From Acidipila rosea (GTDB lineage Bacteria; Acidobacteriota; Terriglobia; Terriglobales; Acidobacteriaceae), in the NCBI RefSeq assembly GCF_004339725.1, contig NZ_SMGK01000002.1, forward strand, positions 248,001 to 312,000: a stretch of 64,000 bases of DNA, in the 5' to 3' direction. Each line of letters begins with the position of its first letter. The first letter of the stretch is position 1. The notes under the pieces are model-generated. The model was not told where the DNA came from. It saw nothing but the letters and a program-made list of their open reading frames with translations, and searched no databases. The translations under genes and the position numbers were made by a program. Below are positions 1 through 7,979 of the stretch, in pieces.

Positions 1-747
1 GGCACTACCCCCGGAGTTGCATCTGCCGCGCAGGCGGCCGGCGGCAGCGCCGCAAAATCGCAGACGTCAGGCCTGGCTCAGGCCGGCGGCGCTCTCTTCC
101 GGCAGAACTGCGCCTTCTGCCACGGTCGCGACGCGATGGGCGGCGAGACGGGGCCCGACTTGACCCGCTCCAAACTGGTCCACGCCGACGTCAATGGTGA
201 CAAAATCTCTGAAGTAGTACGTGAGGGAAGGCCGCAGAAAGGCATGCCAGCCTTCAACTTATCAAGCTCCGAGCTGCAGAGCATCGTAGCCTTCATTCAC
301 GGGCAGGTGGCAAGCGCCAATAGCATGCAGGGGAAGCGTCGCGGCGTCGATGTTGCCGACCTGCAGACCGGGAACGTAGAAGCCGGCAAGGCATATTTCA
401 ATGGGCCCGGTGGATGCGCCAAATGCCACTCAGCCACCGGCGATCTCGCCGGCATCGCCAGCCGCTATCAGGGGCTGCAGTTGGAAGAACGGATGCTCGA
501 TCCCCGGGATGTGAAAAGCGGAGTCATCGTCACACTGCCCTCTGGAAAGCAGCTCAAGGGAATAGTGGCGTACCACGATGAGTTCACGCTGGGCATGCGC
601 GACGGAGACGGCGTCTATCACTCATGGCCGGTTAACAGGATAAAGTACACGATCGATTCGCCTGTGGATGCGCACGTCAAACAGTTCAGTCAATACACCG
701 ACGCAGACATTCACAATCTAATGGCCTATCTGCAGACATTGCGCTGA
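1..747 (+). CDS. Diheme cytochrome c, 5' partial
   Basis: Periplasmic electron carrier. The reading frame is open from base 1, so the true start and signal peptide lie outside the window; 248 residues are visible. Two heme-attachment motifs are present, CAFCH at visible residues 37-41 and CAKCH at 139-143, each opening a cytochrome c domain. The first domain has a GMPAF stretch that probably supplies the axial Met ligand. After the second motif comes a longer beta-rich section (about residues 165-215) that is not typical cytochrome and may pack on a partner. The quinoprotein-like gene starts 62 bases downstream on the same strand, and cytochrome c with a quinoprotein is a classic electron-transfer pair. 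The partner assignment is inferred. Confidence 0.88.
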   Translation, partial: GTTPGVASAAQAAGGSAAKSQTSGLAQAGGALFRQNCAFCHGRDAMGGETGPDLTRSKLVHADVNGDKISEVVREGRPQKGMPAFNLSSSELQSIVAFIHGQVASANSMQGKRRGVDVADLQTGNVEAGKAYFNGPGGCAKCHSATGDLAGIASRYQGLQLEERMLDPRDVKSGVIVTLPSGKQLKGIVAYHDEFTLGMRDGDGVYHSWPVNRIKYTIDSPVDAHVKQFSQYTDADIHNLMAYLQTLR

Positions 748-809
748 GGCGCCGTTTTGTTGTGCAGCCAGCGTACTGAGAAGTCAGGTAAATAGAGGTT
801 TTTGCAGAT

Positions 810-2402
810 ATGAAGCTTTTGAAAGAAGCACTGGTTCTTGCCGCAGGCGCACTCCTGACATTGGGTGCGTCGCCCCACTCGCTGAGAGCGCAAAATCTCG
901 ATTCCGCGGATCTGATAAAGCCGCCCGCCGACAGCTGGCCGCTTTATCACGGCGACTACTCGGGCAAGCGCCACAGTCCCCTCACGCAGATCACCCCACG
1001 GAACGTGAGCAACCTGTCCCTGGCGTGGGCGTTCCAGACCGATCAGACAGCGTCCATCAAGGCCTCACCGCTGCTGGTGGATGGCGTCCTTTACTTCACC
1101 GTGCCCGACAATATCTGGGCTGTCGATGCACGTTCCGGACACATGCTCTGGCACTTCCATCACCCAACGACGCAGGGCGACCATATCGGTCAGCGCGGCG
1201 TTGCAATGTATAAGGGCTGGCTCTACTTCACCTCGCCGGATGGGCATCTGATCTCGCTGAATGCCAAGGACGGCTCGGTGCGGTGGAACAAGATCATTGC
1301 GGATGTGAACAAGGGCTACTGGACGACAATGGCGCCGCTCGTGGTCGCCAACCATGTCATCATCGGAGTATCCGGCGACTTTGATAACCTGACTGGCTAT
1401 CTGCGGGCGCTCGATCCCGACACAGGGGAAACGCAATGGCAGTGGAACAGCACCCCGCCTGCAGGCACACCCAACACGACCACCGGCGGCATGACATGGA
1501 TGACCGGAACCTATGACCCCAAGCTCAACCTTGTCTACTGGGGTACCGGAAATCCGACGCCAGTTCTGAATGGCTCTACGCGGCCCGGCGACAACCTTTA
1601 CACCTGCAGCATTGTTGCCATCAACCCGGACAACGGCAAGCTCGCCTGGGGCTTCTCTGTTTCCCCGCACGATACCCACGACTGGGACGCGGTGGAGACG
1701 CCCATGCTGGTGGACGGCACCTTCCACGGCCAACCCCGGAAGATGCTGATGCAGGCCTCCCGGAACGGCTACTTCTTCGTTCTTGATCGCACGAATGGCA
1801 AGAGCCTGCTGACGGTTCCCTATGGGCCTACAAACTGGACCAAAGGCATCGATAAAGACGGCCACCCTATCCCCAATCCGGACAAGGAGCCCGCGCCCGA
1901 TGGCCGCCTGATCGCGCCCGATGAAGGCGGTCTCACGAACTATCGCGCACCCAGCTTCGATCCAAAGAACGGCCTTTTTATCGTCGATGCCCACCCCAGC
2001 TACAGCATCTACTTCGCCAAGCCTGCCGACGGAAACTACGGCTGGGCCGGTGCGGACTATGGCCTGTGGGGCAAAGGAGTCATTGAAGCGATCGACTACC
2101 AGACCGGCAAAATCCGCTGGAGCCACGAGGTAGGACGCGGAGGCTCAGGCGCAGGCGTCCTCACCACAGAGTCTGGGGTCACCTTCACCGGCGACGCTTA
2201 CGGCAACTTCCTCGCGCTGGATACCAGCGATGGCAAAACCCTGTGGCATGCAGGCACAGGCGCATCCATCCAGAGCTCGCCCATCAGCTATGAACTCGAC
2301 GGACGGCAATACGTCCTCACCGGAAGCGGTGGAGTCCTGTTCGCCTGGGCGCTTCCTCCAGCGAGCACACATAGCCCGCAGAAAGTTGCCAGAACCCCTT
2401 AG
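810..2402 (+). CDS. PQQ-dependent dehydrogenase-like beta-propeller protein (exported quinoprotein-like)
   Basis: 530 residues with an N-terminal signal peptide (about residues 1-27) followed by an eight-bladed quinoprotein propeller of the methanol/ethanol dehydrogenase family. Family hallmarks seen: GTGNPTP and RPGDNLYTCS (residues 245-267, with the metal-ligand Asn at 262), the DWD segment at 291-293 matching the catalytic Asp region, and repeated W-motif blades. Two hallmarks are missing. Where methanol dehydrogenase has a vicinal Cys-Cys, this protein has Gly123-Asp124, and the whole protein has one Cys (266). The usual calcium-binding Glu region (GAEFG) reads GDFDN at 189-193. There is no heme domain; the diheme cytochrome c just upstream may fill that role. 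I recall that Acidobacteria carry quinoprotein look-alikes suspected not to bind PQQ, which I cannot verify here. The substrate is unknown. Confidence 0.85.
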   Translation: MKLLKEALVLAAGALLTLGASPHSLRAQNLDSADLIKPPADSWPLYHGDYSGKRHSPLTQITPRNVSNLSLAWAFQTDQTASIKASPLLVDGVLYFTVPDNIWAVDARSGHMLWHFHHPTTQGDHIGQRGVAMYKGWLYFTSPDGHLISLNAKDGSVRWNKIIADVNKGYWTTMAPLVVANHVIIGVSGDFDNLTGYLRALDPDTGETQWQWNSTPPAGTPNTTTGGMTWMTGTYDPKLNLVYWGTGNPTPVLNGSTRPGDNLYTCSIVAINPDNGKLAWGFSVSPHDTHDWDAVETPMLVDGTFHGQPRKMLMQASRNGYFFVLDRTNGKSLLTVPYGPTNWTKGIDKDGHPIPNPDKEPAPDGRLIAPDEGGLTNYRAPSFDPKNGLFIVDAHPSYSIYFAKPADGNYGWAGADYGLWGKGVIEAIDYQTGKIRWSHEVGRGGSGAGVLTTESGVTFTGDAYGNFLALDTSDGKTLWHAGTGASIQSSPISYELDGRQYVLTGSGGVLFAWALPPASTHSPQKVARTP

Positions 2403-2440
2403 CCGGTCGCCACACTCGACCCTCAATCACAATCCACAGG

Positions 2441-2477
2441 AAAAGCCCGCATGCTGCCGCCAGCATGCGGGCTTTTT
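2441..2477. terminator. Bidirectional Rho-independent terminator
   Basis: Perfect 12-bp inverted repeat (2445-2456 with 2461-2472), 4-base loop CCGC, followed by five Ts on the + strand and preceded by four As, so it can stop transcripts from both sides. It sits between the convergent quinoprotein gene (+) and threonine aldolase gene (-). Confidence 0.9.
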
Positions 2478-2492
2478 CCGTTTCCGGCGCAT

Positions 2493-3581
2493 TTACTTCT
2501 GGGAGATTTCTTCGACCGCAATCCGGGCAGCCACTTCGCAGGCGGCGCGGTCCACGTCGCGATGCGTCACAAAGCGGACGGCATGTGGTCCCACGCTTCC
2601 GGCCAGGATGCCACGATGCTTCAGCCTTGTCACCAGCGCCGCAGCATCGCCACCCTTGGCCAGTTTGAAGATCACGATGTTCGTCTGCACAGCTTCGAGA
2701 TCGATCTCCACGCCGGGAGCGAAAGCGATAGCTTCCGCCAGCAGGCGCGCATTGGCATGATCTTCGCCCAGCCTTGCGGGCATCTCTTCAAGGGCAATGA
2801 GACCCGCCGCCGCCAGGATTCCTGCCTGCCGCATTCCGCCGCCCAGAGCCTTCCGCACAGACCGCGCGCGGGCGATCAGTTCCCTGCTTCCGACCAGCAT
2901 CGAGCCTACTGGTGCGCAAAGACCCTTTGAGAGACAAAAATTTACCGTATCAAAACCGCGCGTCAGTTCGGCAACATCCACGCCAAGCGCAGTGGCGGCG
3001 TTGAAGACTCGTGCCCCATCCAGGTGTACCGGCAGCCCCGCTGCCTTCGCTCCAGCCCAGATCTCCTGCATCACCGCAAGCGGCGTAACCGTACCCCCGG
3101 CCATGTTGTGTGTGTTTTCCAGCGAAATCAGCCCAGTCTGCGCGCGGTAATAGATCTTGCCCGCAATCGCAGGCTCAATGTGCGCCCAGGTCAGGATGCC
3201 GCGCTCAGCCGGAACAGGCCTGATCTGGCAGCCTGAGAATGCAGCAACCATCGCCATCTCCCAGTCGAGAATATGGCTGCGGCTCTCCGCGACTACCTCC
3301 TGCCCATGCTGCGTATGCAGACGAATCGCAATCTGATTGCCCATGCTGCCGGTCGGGACAAAGATCGCGGCCTCGCGCCCGAAGATCTCCGCGGCACGCG
3401 CTTCCAGCCGGTTGATGGTGGGGTCTTCTCCATAGACATCGTCGCCCACCTCGGCTGACGCCATGGCCGCACGCATCGCTGCAGTCGGCTTCGTGACCGT
3501 GTCGCTGCGTAGATCGATGATTCCTGTTGCAGCCTGAGTGGGAGCTTTTACTTCGCTGAGGGGCGCGGTATCGGTTGTCAT
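2493..3581 (-). CDS. ltaE: Low-specificity L-threonine aldolase
   Basis: 362-residue cytosolic PLP enzyme (fold type I, beta-eliminating lyase family) that cleaves L-threonine or allo-threonine to glycine and acetaldehyde. Seen: the opening IDLRSDTVTKPT motif (22-33), GDDVYGEDPT (46-54), HLDGAR (186-191) with the Asp that contacts the pyridine nitrogen, and LSKGL with the likely PLP Lys at 219. The frame is open further upstream, but that stretch overlaps hemW and has no family similarity, so the ATG at 3581 (MTTDTAPL) is chosen. It starts 13 bases after the hemW stop on the same strand, so the two are probably co-transcribed, although their functions are unrelated. It ends close to the shared bidirectional terminator. 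Confidence 0.93.
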   Translation of the reverse strand: MTTDTAPLSEVKAPTQAATGIIDLRSDTVTKPTAAMRAAMASAEVGDDVYGEDPTINRLEARAAEIFGREAAIFVPTGSMGNQIAIRLHTQHGQEVVAESRSHILDWEMAMVAAFSGCQIRPVPAERGILTWAHIEPAIAGKIYYRAQTGLISLENTHNMAGGTVTPLAVMQEIWAGAKAAGLPVHLDGARVFNAATALGVDVAELTRGFDTVNFCLSKGLCAPVGSMLVGSRELIARARSVRKALGGGMRQAGILAAAGLIALEEMPARLGEDHANARLLAEAIAFAPGVEIDLEAVQTNIVIFKLAKGGDAAALVTRLKHRGILAGSVGPHAVRFVTHRDVDRAACEVAARIAVEEISQK

Positions 3582-3594
3582 CCTGTAACTATTA

Positions 3595-4791
3595 TCAACC
3601 AGCCACGGACTCCTGCTCTTCCAGCAGAAATCGGGCAAAAACATCGTTGGACAGCAGCCGCCCGCGCGCGGTGAGGCATATCCGCTGGCCTGTGCGCGCC
3701 AGCAGGCCTTCCTCTTCCAACTCGCGAAAGGGTAGCGCATAGCGCGCAAGGGCACATTCGCCAAACTCCCTCGCGAGTTCCGCGAGGTCCACGCCGGCAT
3801 TCATCCTCAAACCCAGAAACAATGCTTCTTCCAGCTCCGCATCGGGGGGGAGAAGATCGGCTTCGGGCCAGCGTCGCCCGGCGAGATACTGCTGCAGGTC
3901 GTCATCGAAGCTGAAGCGGGCAGCAGCTCCAGTCGTAGTTCGCAGCATCGAGTGAGCATCGACGCCAAGCCCCAGGTAGGGCTTGCGCTGCCAATATTTG
4001 AGGTTGTGGACAGACTCGTTCCCCGCTCGCGCGAAGTTGGAAATCTCATACTGCGCCAGCCCGAGCGAAGCCAGCGTCTCCACTGCCTCGATATAGAAAT
4101 CCGCAGCCTCATCCTCAGACGGCAACTTGCCGGCGGAGTAGCGCTGCCCCAGCGAAAGCACTTCCCGTCCAAGCCGCGACTCGTCATCGATCTCCAGCAT
4201 GTAAACACTGGCGTGATCGACTCCGCACTCACTGAGCACCCTCAGCGACTCTGTCCACGAAGCAGCCGTCTGGTGCGGGAGCCCTGCGATCAGGTCAACA
4301 TTCACCCGCAGCCCGGCGCGTTGCATCCGGTCGATATCCTCAAGCGCGAGTGCGCGAGTATGGAGCCTCCCGCTGGCCTTTGCTTCAAGATCAATGAAGG
4401 ACTGCACTCCAAAACTGATCCGGTTCACACCGCAGGCAAGCATCGCATCCTGCGTTACGGGTTCCACCTGTCCGGGAGCGCACTCAAGCGTGATCTCCGC
4501 CCCTGCCACTACCCGGAAATCCTCCTGAATCGAGGTGAAGAGCGCCCGAATCATTGCGGGCTCCAGCAGGCTTGGCGTTCCTCCGCCAAAGTAGATGGAG
4601 TCCACCGCCTCGGGCAGAACCAGGCCCTGCTGCTCCGCCCGCCCGCGTGCCTCGGCAAGATCCTGCCGCAGATGCTCGACATAGCCACCCATCAGGCTCA
4701 AGGGAAAGACCCCCGAGGCAAAGTTGCAATAGGTGCACTTCGACCGGCAGAATGGCACCGAAAAATAAAGACCCAGGCTGTTCATCGCCAC
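3595..4791 (-). CDS. hemW: Radical SAM heme chaperone HemW (HemN-like)
   Basis: 398-residue radical SAM protein. The cluster-binding CxxxCxxC lies at Cys15, Cys19 and Cys22 (PFCRSKCTYC), followed by the GGGTPS SAM-binding loop and a C-terminal winged-helix-like HemN domain. Proteins of this family were long annotated as oxygen-independent coproporphyrinogen oxidase. The short N-terminus, with the CxxxCxxC very close to the start and without the extra HemN Cys, fits HemW, a heme-delivery chaperone. GTG at 4791 is chosen because AAGGGA lies 6 bases upstream; ATG at 4785 is the alternative. Divergent from the ABC exporter, and probably in an operon with ltaE. Confidence 0.9.
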   Translation of the reverse strand: MAMNSLGLYFSVPFCRSKCTYCNFASGVFPLSLMGGYVEHLRQDLAEARGRAEQQGLVLPEAVDSIYFGGGTPSLLEPAMIRALFTSIQEDFRVVAGAEITLECAPGQVEPVTQDAMLACGVNRISFGVQSFIDLEAKASGRLHTRALALEDIDRMQRAGLRVNVDLIAGLPHQTAASWTESLRVLSECGVDHASVYMLEIDDESRLGREVLSLGQRYSAGKLPSEDEAADFYIEAVETLASLGLAQYEISNFARAGNESVHNLKYWQRKPYLGLGVDAHSMLRTTTGAAARFSFDDDLQQYLAGRRWPEADLLPPDAELEEALFLGLRMNAGVDLAELAREFGECALARYALPFRELEEEGLLARTGQRICLTARGRLLSNDVFARFLLEEQESVAG

Positions 4792-4875
4792 ATCAATTCC
4801 CTTGAAACTCTATTGTTCCACGGCCTGAGGGCGGGAGTCGTCTCCCGGCTCGCGACCTCGTACAATGGACTAGGC

Positions 4876-6798
4876 ATGGCAGACGACAAAACCCAACAAC
4901 ACGAAGAGGAAGTCGTCGGCAAAGCATACGACGGACGACTGATGCGCCGTCTGATCCGCTACCTTTACCCCTATAAACTGGCGTCCTTCACCTCGCTGGT
5001 TGCGATCCTGATCAAGGCCGCGTCCGACGTGCTTGGGCCCTACCTCACCAAGGTCGCCGTTGACCGCTACATGACGGCGCGGCCGCCGGTGAAGCAATCC
5101 TGGCTCTCCCGTCATCTCAGTCCTGACCCGGTGCACGGCATCACCCAGTTGGCTACCCTCTACCTCGGCACCCTGGTTCTCAGCTATGGTCTTGAGTTTG
5201 TCCAGACTTACCTGATGCAGTGGACCGGCCAGAAGGTCATGTTCGACCTGCGCAGCCAGATCTTTCGTCATCTGCAGCGCATGCACGTCGGCTTTTTTGA
5301 CCGTAACCCTGTCGGACGCCTGGTCACACGCCTGACCAGCGACGTCGATGCGCTGAACGAGATGTTCACCTCCGGCGTCTTCGCCATCTTTGAAGACGTC
5401 TTCGTGCTCGCCGGCATCGTCCTCGTCATGCTGCGGATGAACTGGTGGCTCGCGTTGCTTTCCTTCGCTGTGCTGCCCCTTATCCTGCTCGTGACGCGAA
5501 TCTTCCGCAAGCATGTGCGCGACTCCTACCGCCGCATCCGCACGGCGATTGCACGAATCAACGCCTATACCCAGGAACACGTCAGCGGCATGAGTGTCGT
5601 GCAGCTCTTCAACCGCGAAGCCCGCTCCTATAGTCAGTTCAAGGCCGTCAACCAGCAGCACATGGATGCGTTCAAGGACGCGATTCTCGCCTACGCACTC
5701 TATTATCCGGCTGTTGAACTGCTCAGTTCGATTGCCATCGCGCTGGTCATCTGGCGCGGCGGTGAAGGCGCAATGCGCAACGCCGTCTCCCTTGGCGTGC
5801 TGGTTGCCTTCATCCAATACTCGCAGCGCTTCTTCCGCCCGATTCAGGACCTCAGCGACAAGTACAACATTCTGCAGGCAGCCATGGCCGCCAGCGAACG
5901 CGTCTTCAAGCTTCTCGACTCCGAACCCGAGATCGTCTCTCCCGCCATCACCCGCCAGGGCGACGGCGTAGGACGGATCGAGTTCCGCGATGTGTGGTTC
6001 ACCTATGAGCGGCTGAGCAAAGAACGCGCGGAGCAGATCAGCCGCGCCTCCGCCGAAGAGCTTGCAGCCATGACGGATATCGAGTGGATTCTGCGCGGAG
6101 TCTCCTTCGTCGTCGAACCCGACCAGACGGCGGCCATCGTGGGTCACACTGGCGCCGGCAAAACCACCATCATCAGCCTGATGATGCGCTTCTATGACGT
6201 CCAGCACGGGAGTGTGTTGATTGATGACGTCGATGTCCGCGAGCAGGACCTGAAAAAGCTGCGCCAGCATTTCGGGGTCGTCTTGCAGGATCCCTTCCTC
6301 TTCAGCGGAACCATCGGTGAGAACATCCGCCTCGGCACTGCCTGGATCGAGGAGGCCGACATGGAGCGAGCTGCCGAGCAGGTTAACGTGCACGACTTCA
6401 TCCAGAGTCTGCCGCAGGGCTTCTCTGAGCCGCTCCGAGAGCGCGGCAACAGCCTCTCCACAGGCCAGAAGCAGCTCATCAACTTTGCCCGGGCCCTGGC
6501 GCACAACCCGCGCATTCTCATCCTTGATGAAGCGACCTCGAGCGTGGATACCGACACCGAAATGAGAGTGAGGCTTGCGCTGGAACGCATGGTCGCGGGG
6601 CGCACCTCGGTCGTCATCGCCCACCGGCTATCCACCGTACAGCGTGCGGATGTCATCCTCGTGATGCACAAAGGCCAGCTGCGCGAGTTCGGGACGCACC
6701 AGCAACTGCTCGCCCAGCACGGCATCTATTGGAAGCTTTATCAGCTCCAGTACAAGGACCAGGAGCTTCCCGAGGCAGTCGCATTCGGGACGGACTGA
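4876..6798 (+). CDS. ABC exporter, membrane domain fused to ATPase (MsbA/YheI type)
   Basis: 640-residue half-transporter of the type I exporter family that probably works as a dimer in the inner membrane. Six transmembrane helices span about residues 35-315. The ATPase domain follows with Walker A GHTGAGKTT (423-431), a Q-loop in VVLQDPFLF, the signature LSTGQKQ, Walker B RILILDEATSS and a switch His in VIAHRLS. Between the A-loop Tyr (FTYERL, 375-380) and WILRGVSF there is an acidic insertion of about 25 residues that is absent from textbook MsbA. The ATG at 4876 is taken because the open frame upstream runs antisense through hemW. A TACAAT hexamer lies 15 bases upstream. LpxB follows after 5 bases, so a lipid A or lipid substrate is plausible but not shown. 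Confidence 0.9.
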   Translation: MADDKTQQHEEEVVGKAYDGRLMRRLIRYLYPYKLASFTSLVAILIKAASDVLGPYLTKVAVDRYMTARPPVKQSWLSRHLSPDPVHGITQLATLYLGTLVLSYGLEFVQTYLMQWTGQKVMFDLRSQIFRHLQRMHVGFFDRNPVGRLVTRLTSDVDALNEMFTSGVFAIFEDVFVLAGIVLVMLRMNWWLALLSFAVLPLILLVTRIFRKHVRDSYRRIRTAIARINAYTQEHVSGMSVVQLFNREARSYSQFKAVNQQHMDAFKDAILAYALYYPAVELLSSIAIALVIWRGGEGAMRNAVSLGVLVAFIQYSQRFFRPIQDLSDKYNILQAAMAASERVFKLLDSEPEIVSPAITRQGDGVGRIEFRDVWFTYERLSKERAEQISRASAEELAAMTDIEWILRGVSFVVEPDQTAAIVGHTGAGKTTIISLMMRFYDVQHGSVLIDDVDVREQDLKKLRQHFGVVLQDPFLFSGTIGENIRLGTAWIEEADMERAAEQVNVHDFIQSLPQGFSEPLRERGNSLSTGQKQLINFARALAHNPRILILDEATSSVDTDTEMRVRLALERMVAGRTSVVIAHRLSTVQRADVILVMHKGQLREFGTHQQLLAQHGIYWKLYQLQYKDQELPEAVAFGTD

Positions 6799-6803
6799 AC
6801 TCC

Positions 6804-7979
6804 ATGACGAAAGCCGGGACGCGGACCAAAATCTTCCTCTCCGCTGGTGAAGCAAGCGGGGAACACTACGGAGCATTGCTGATTCCTGCCCTGCGCCGCA
6901 TCCTCCCGGACGCCGTGTTTTTCGGTCTCGGTGGCGAGCGCATGGAGCGGCTTGGCTTCCGCCGGATCGTCCGGGCTGAGGATGTCGCAGTCATGGGCAT
7001 CACCGAAGTCATCCGCCACATGCCCAGCATCTATGGCGAATACAAGCGCCTGAAAAAGAGCATCGCCGAGGAGCAGCCGGATGCCGCAATCCTTATCGAC
7101 TTCCCTGATGTAAACCTCAGCCTCGCCCGCGAACTGCACCGCCATGGCATCCCGGTCGTCTACTTCGTCAGCCCTCAGCTGTGGGCGTGGAAGAAGTACC
7201 GCATCCGTCATGTCCAGCGCTATGTCGACCGGATGCTGGTCATCTTTCCCTTCGAAGAGGATTTCTACCTTGCGCACGGAGTTGCAGCAACCTTCGTGGG
7301 GCATCCCCTGGCTGAGCTTCCCACACCGGGCCAACAGCGCGCAGAGTTTGCCGGGCAATATGGGCTCGATGCCTCGAAGCAGTGGATTGCGCTCCTGCCA
7401 GGCAGCCGCCCAAAGGAGATTCGGCTCAACCTACCGGAGATGATCGAGGCGGCGCGCCTGCTCCAGGAGGATTGCGAATGGCTGCTGCCGCTCGCGCCCA
7501 CCCTTACGCCGGAGCAGATTGAGCAGGTGCGGGCAATGCTTCCGGCCTCCGGCCAACCGCGCATCACCCTGGTCCATGATGCACGGGCGGCTCTCCATCA
7601 CGCGCGTGCCAGCATCGTTGCCAGCGGCACCGCTACCGTGGAGGCAGCCCTCATCGGCAACCCCTTCCTCGTGGTCTACCGGGTTTCTGCCGTGACCTAT
7701 GCCGTGGCAAAGAGAGTGGTCGATGTACCCCACGTGGCCATGGTCAACCTGGTTGCAGGCCGCGAGATTGTCCCAGAGCTGATCCAGGCTGACTTTTCTG
7801 CGGCGAAGATCATCTCAACTTTACGGCCGCTGCTCCACGATGAGGCTGCGAGAAGCAGGATGCAGGCGGATCTGAACGCAGTGGCCACTAAGCTGCATGG
7901 CAAGAGTGATGCAATCGAAAAGGTGGCCAGCATCACCAGCCAATTGATTTACGATTCCAGATTGAGCCCTGTTTCATGA
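6804..7979 (+). CDS. lpxB: Lipid-A-disaccharide synthase
   Basis: 391-residue GT19 glycosyltransferase. It joins UDP-2,3-diacylglucosamine to lipid X to make the lipid A disaccharide at the cytosolic face of the inner membrane. Seen: the opening KIFLSAGEASGEHYGALL, the family motif IDFPDVNLSLA, SPQLWAWKKYRI, FVGHPL, LLPGSRPKEI and a C-terminal SGTATVEAAL, in the order typical of LpxB. The ATG at 6804 is chosen because it fits the family N-terminus; no clear ribosome-binding site is visible. Its stop overlaps the next gene's start by 4 bases (ATGA), so translation is probably coupled. It is direct evidence for an LPS-type outer membrane. Confidence 0.95.
   Translation: MTKAGTRTKIFLSAGEASGEHYGALLIPALRRILPDAVFFGLGGERMERLGFRRIVRAEDVAVMGITEVIRHMPSIYGEYKRLKKSIAEEQPDAAILIDFPDVNLSLARELHRHGIPVVYFVSPQLWAWKKYRIRHVQRYVDRMLVIFPFEEDFYLAHGVAATFVGHPLAELPTPGQQRAEFAGQYGLDASKQWIALLPGSRPKEIRLNLPEMIEAARLLQEDCEWLLPLAPTLTPEQIEQVRAMLPASGQPRITLVHDARAALHHARASIVASGTATVEAALIGNPFLVVYRVSAVTYAVAKRVVDVPHVAMVNLVAGREIVPELIQADFSAAKIISTLRPLLHDEAARSRMQADLNAVATKLHGKSDAIEKVASITSQLIYDSRLSPVS

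Noticed and set aside
3595..4791. Annotation as HemN (oxygen-independent coproporphyrinogen oxidase)
   Set aside because: The short N-terminus and missing HemN-specific extra residues fit HemW better.
3952..4875. Open frame upstream of the ABC exporter, in frame with it
   Set aside because: It runs antisense through hemW; ABC exporter homology begins only after ATG 4876.
4870..6624. Long minus-strand open frame (584 codons)
   Set aside because: It is antisense to the ABC exporter, has low-complexity Asp/Glu/His-rich composition, and shows no family motif; typical of GC-rich shadows.
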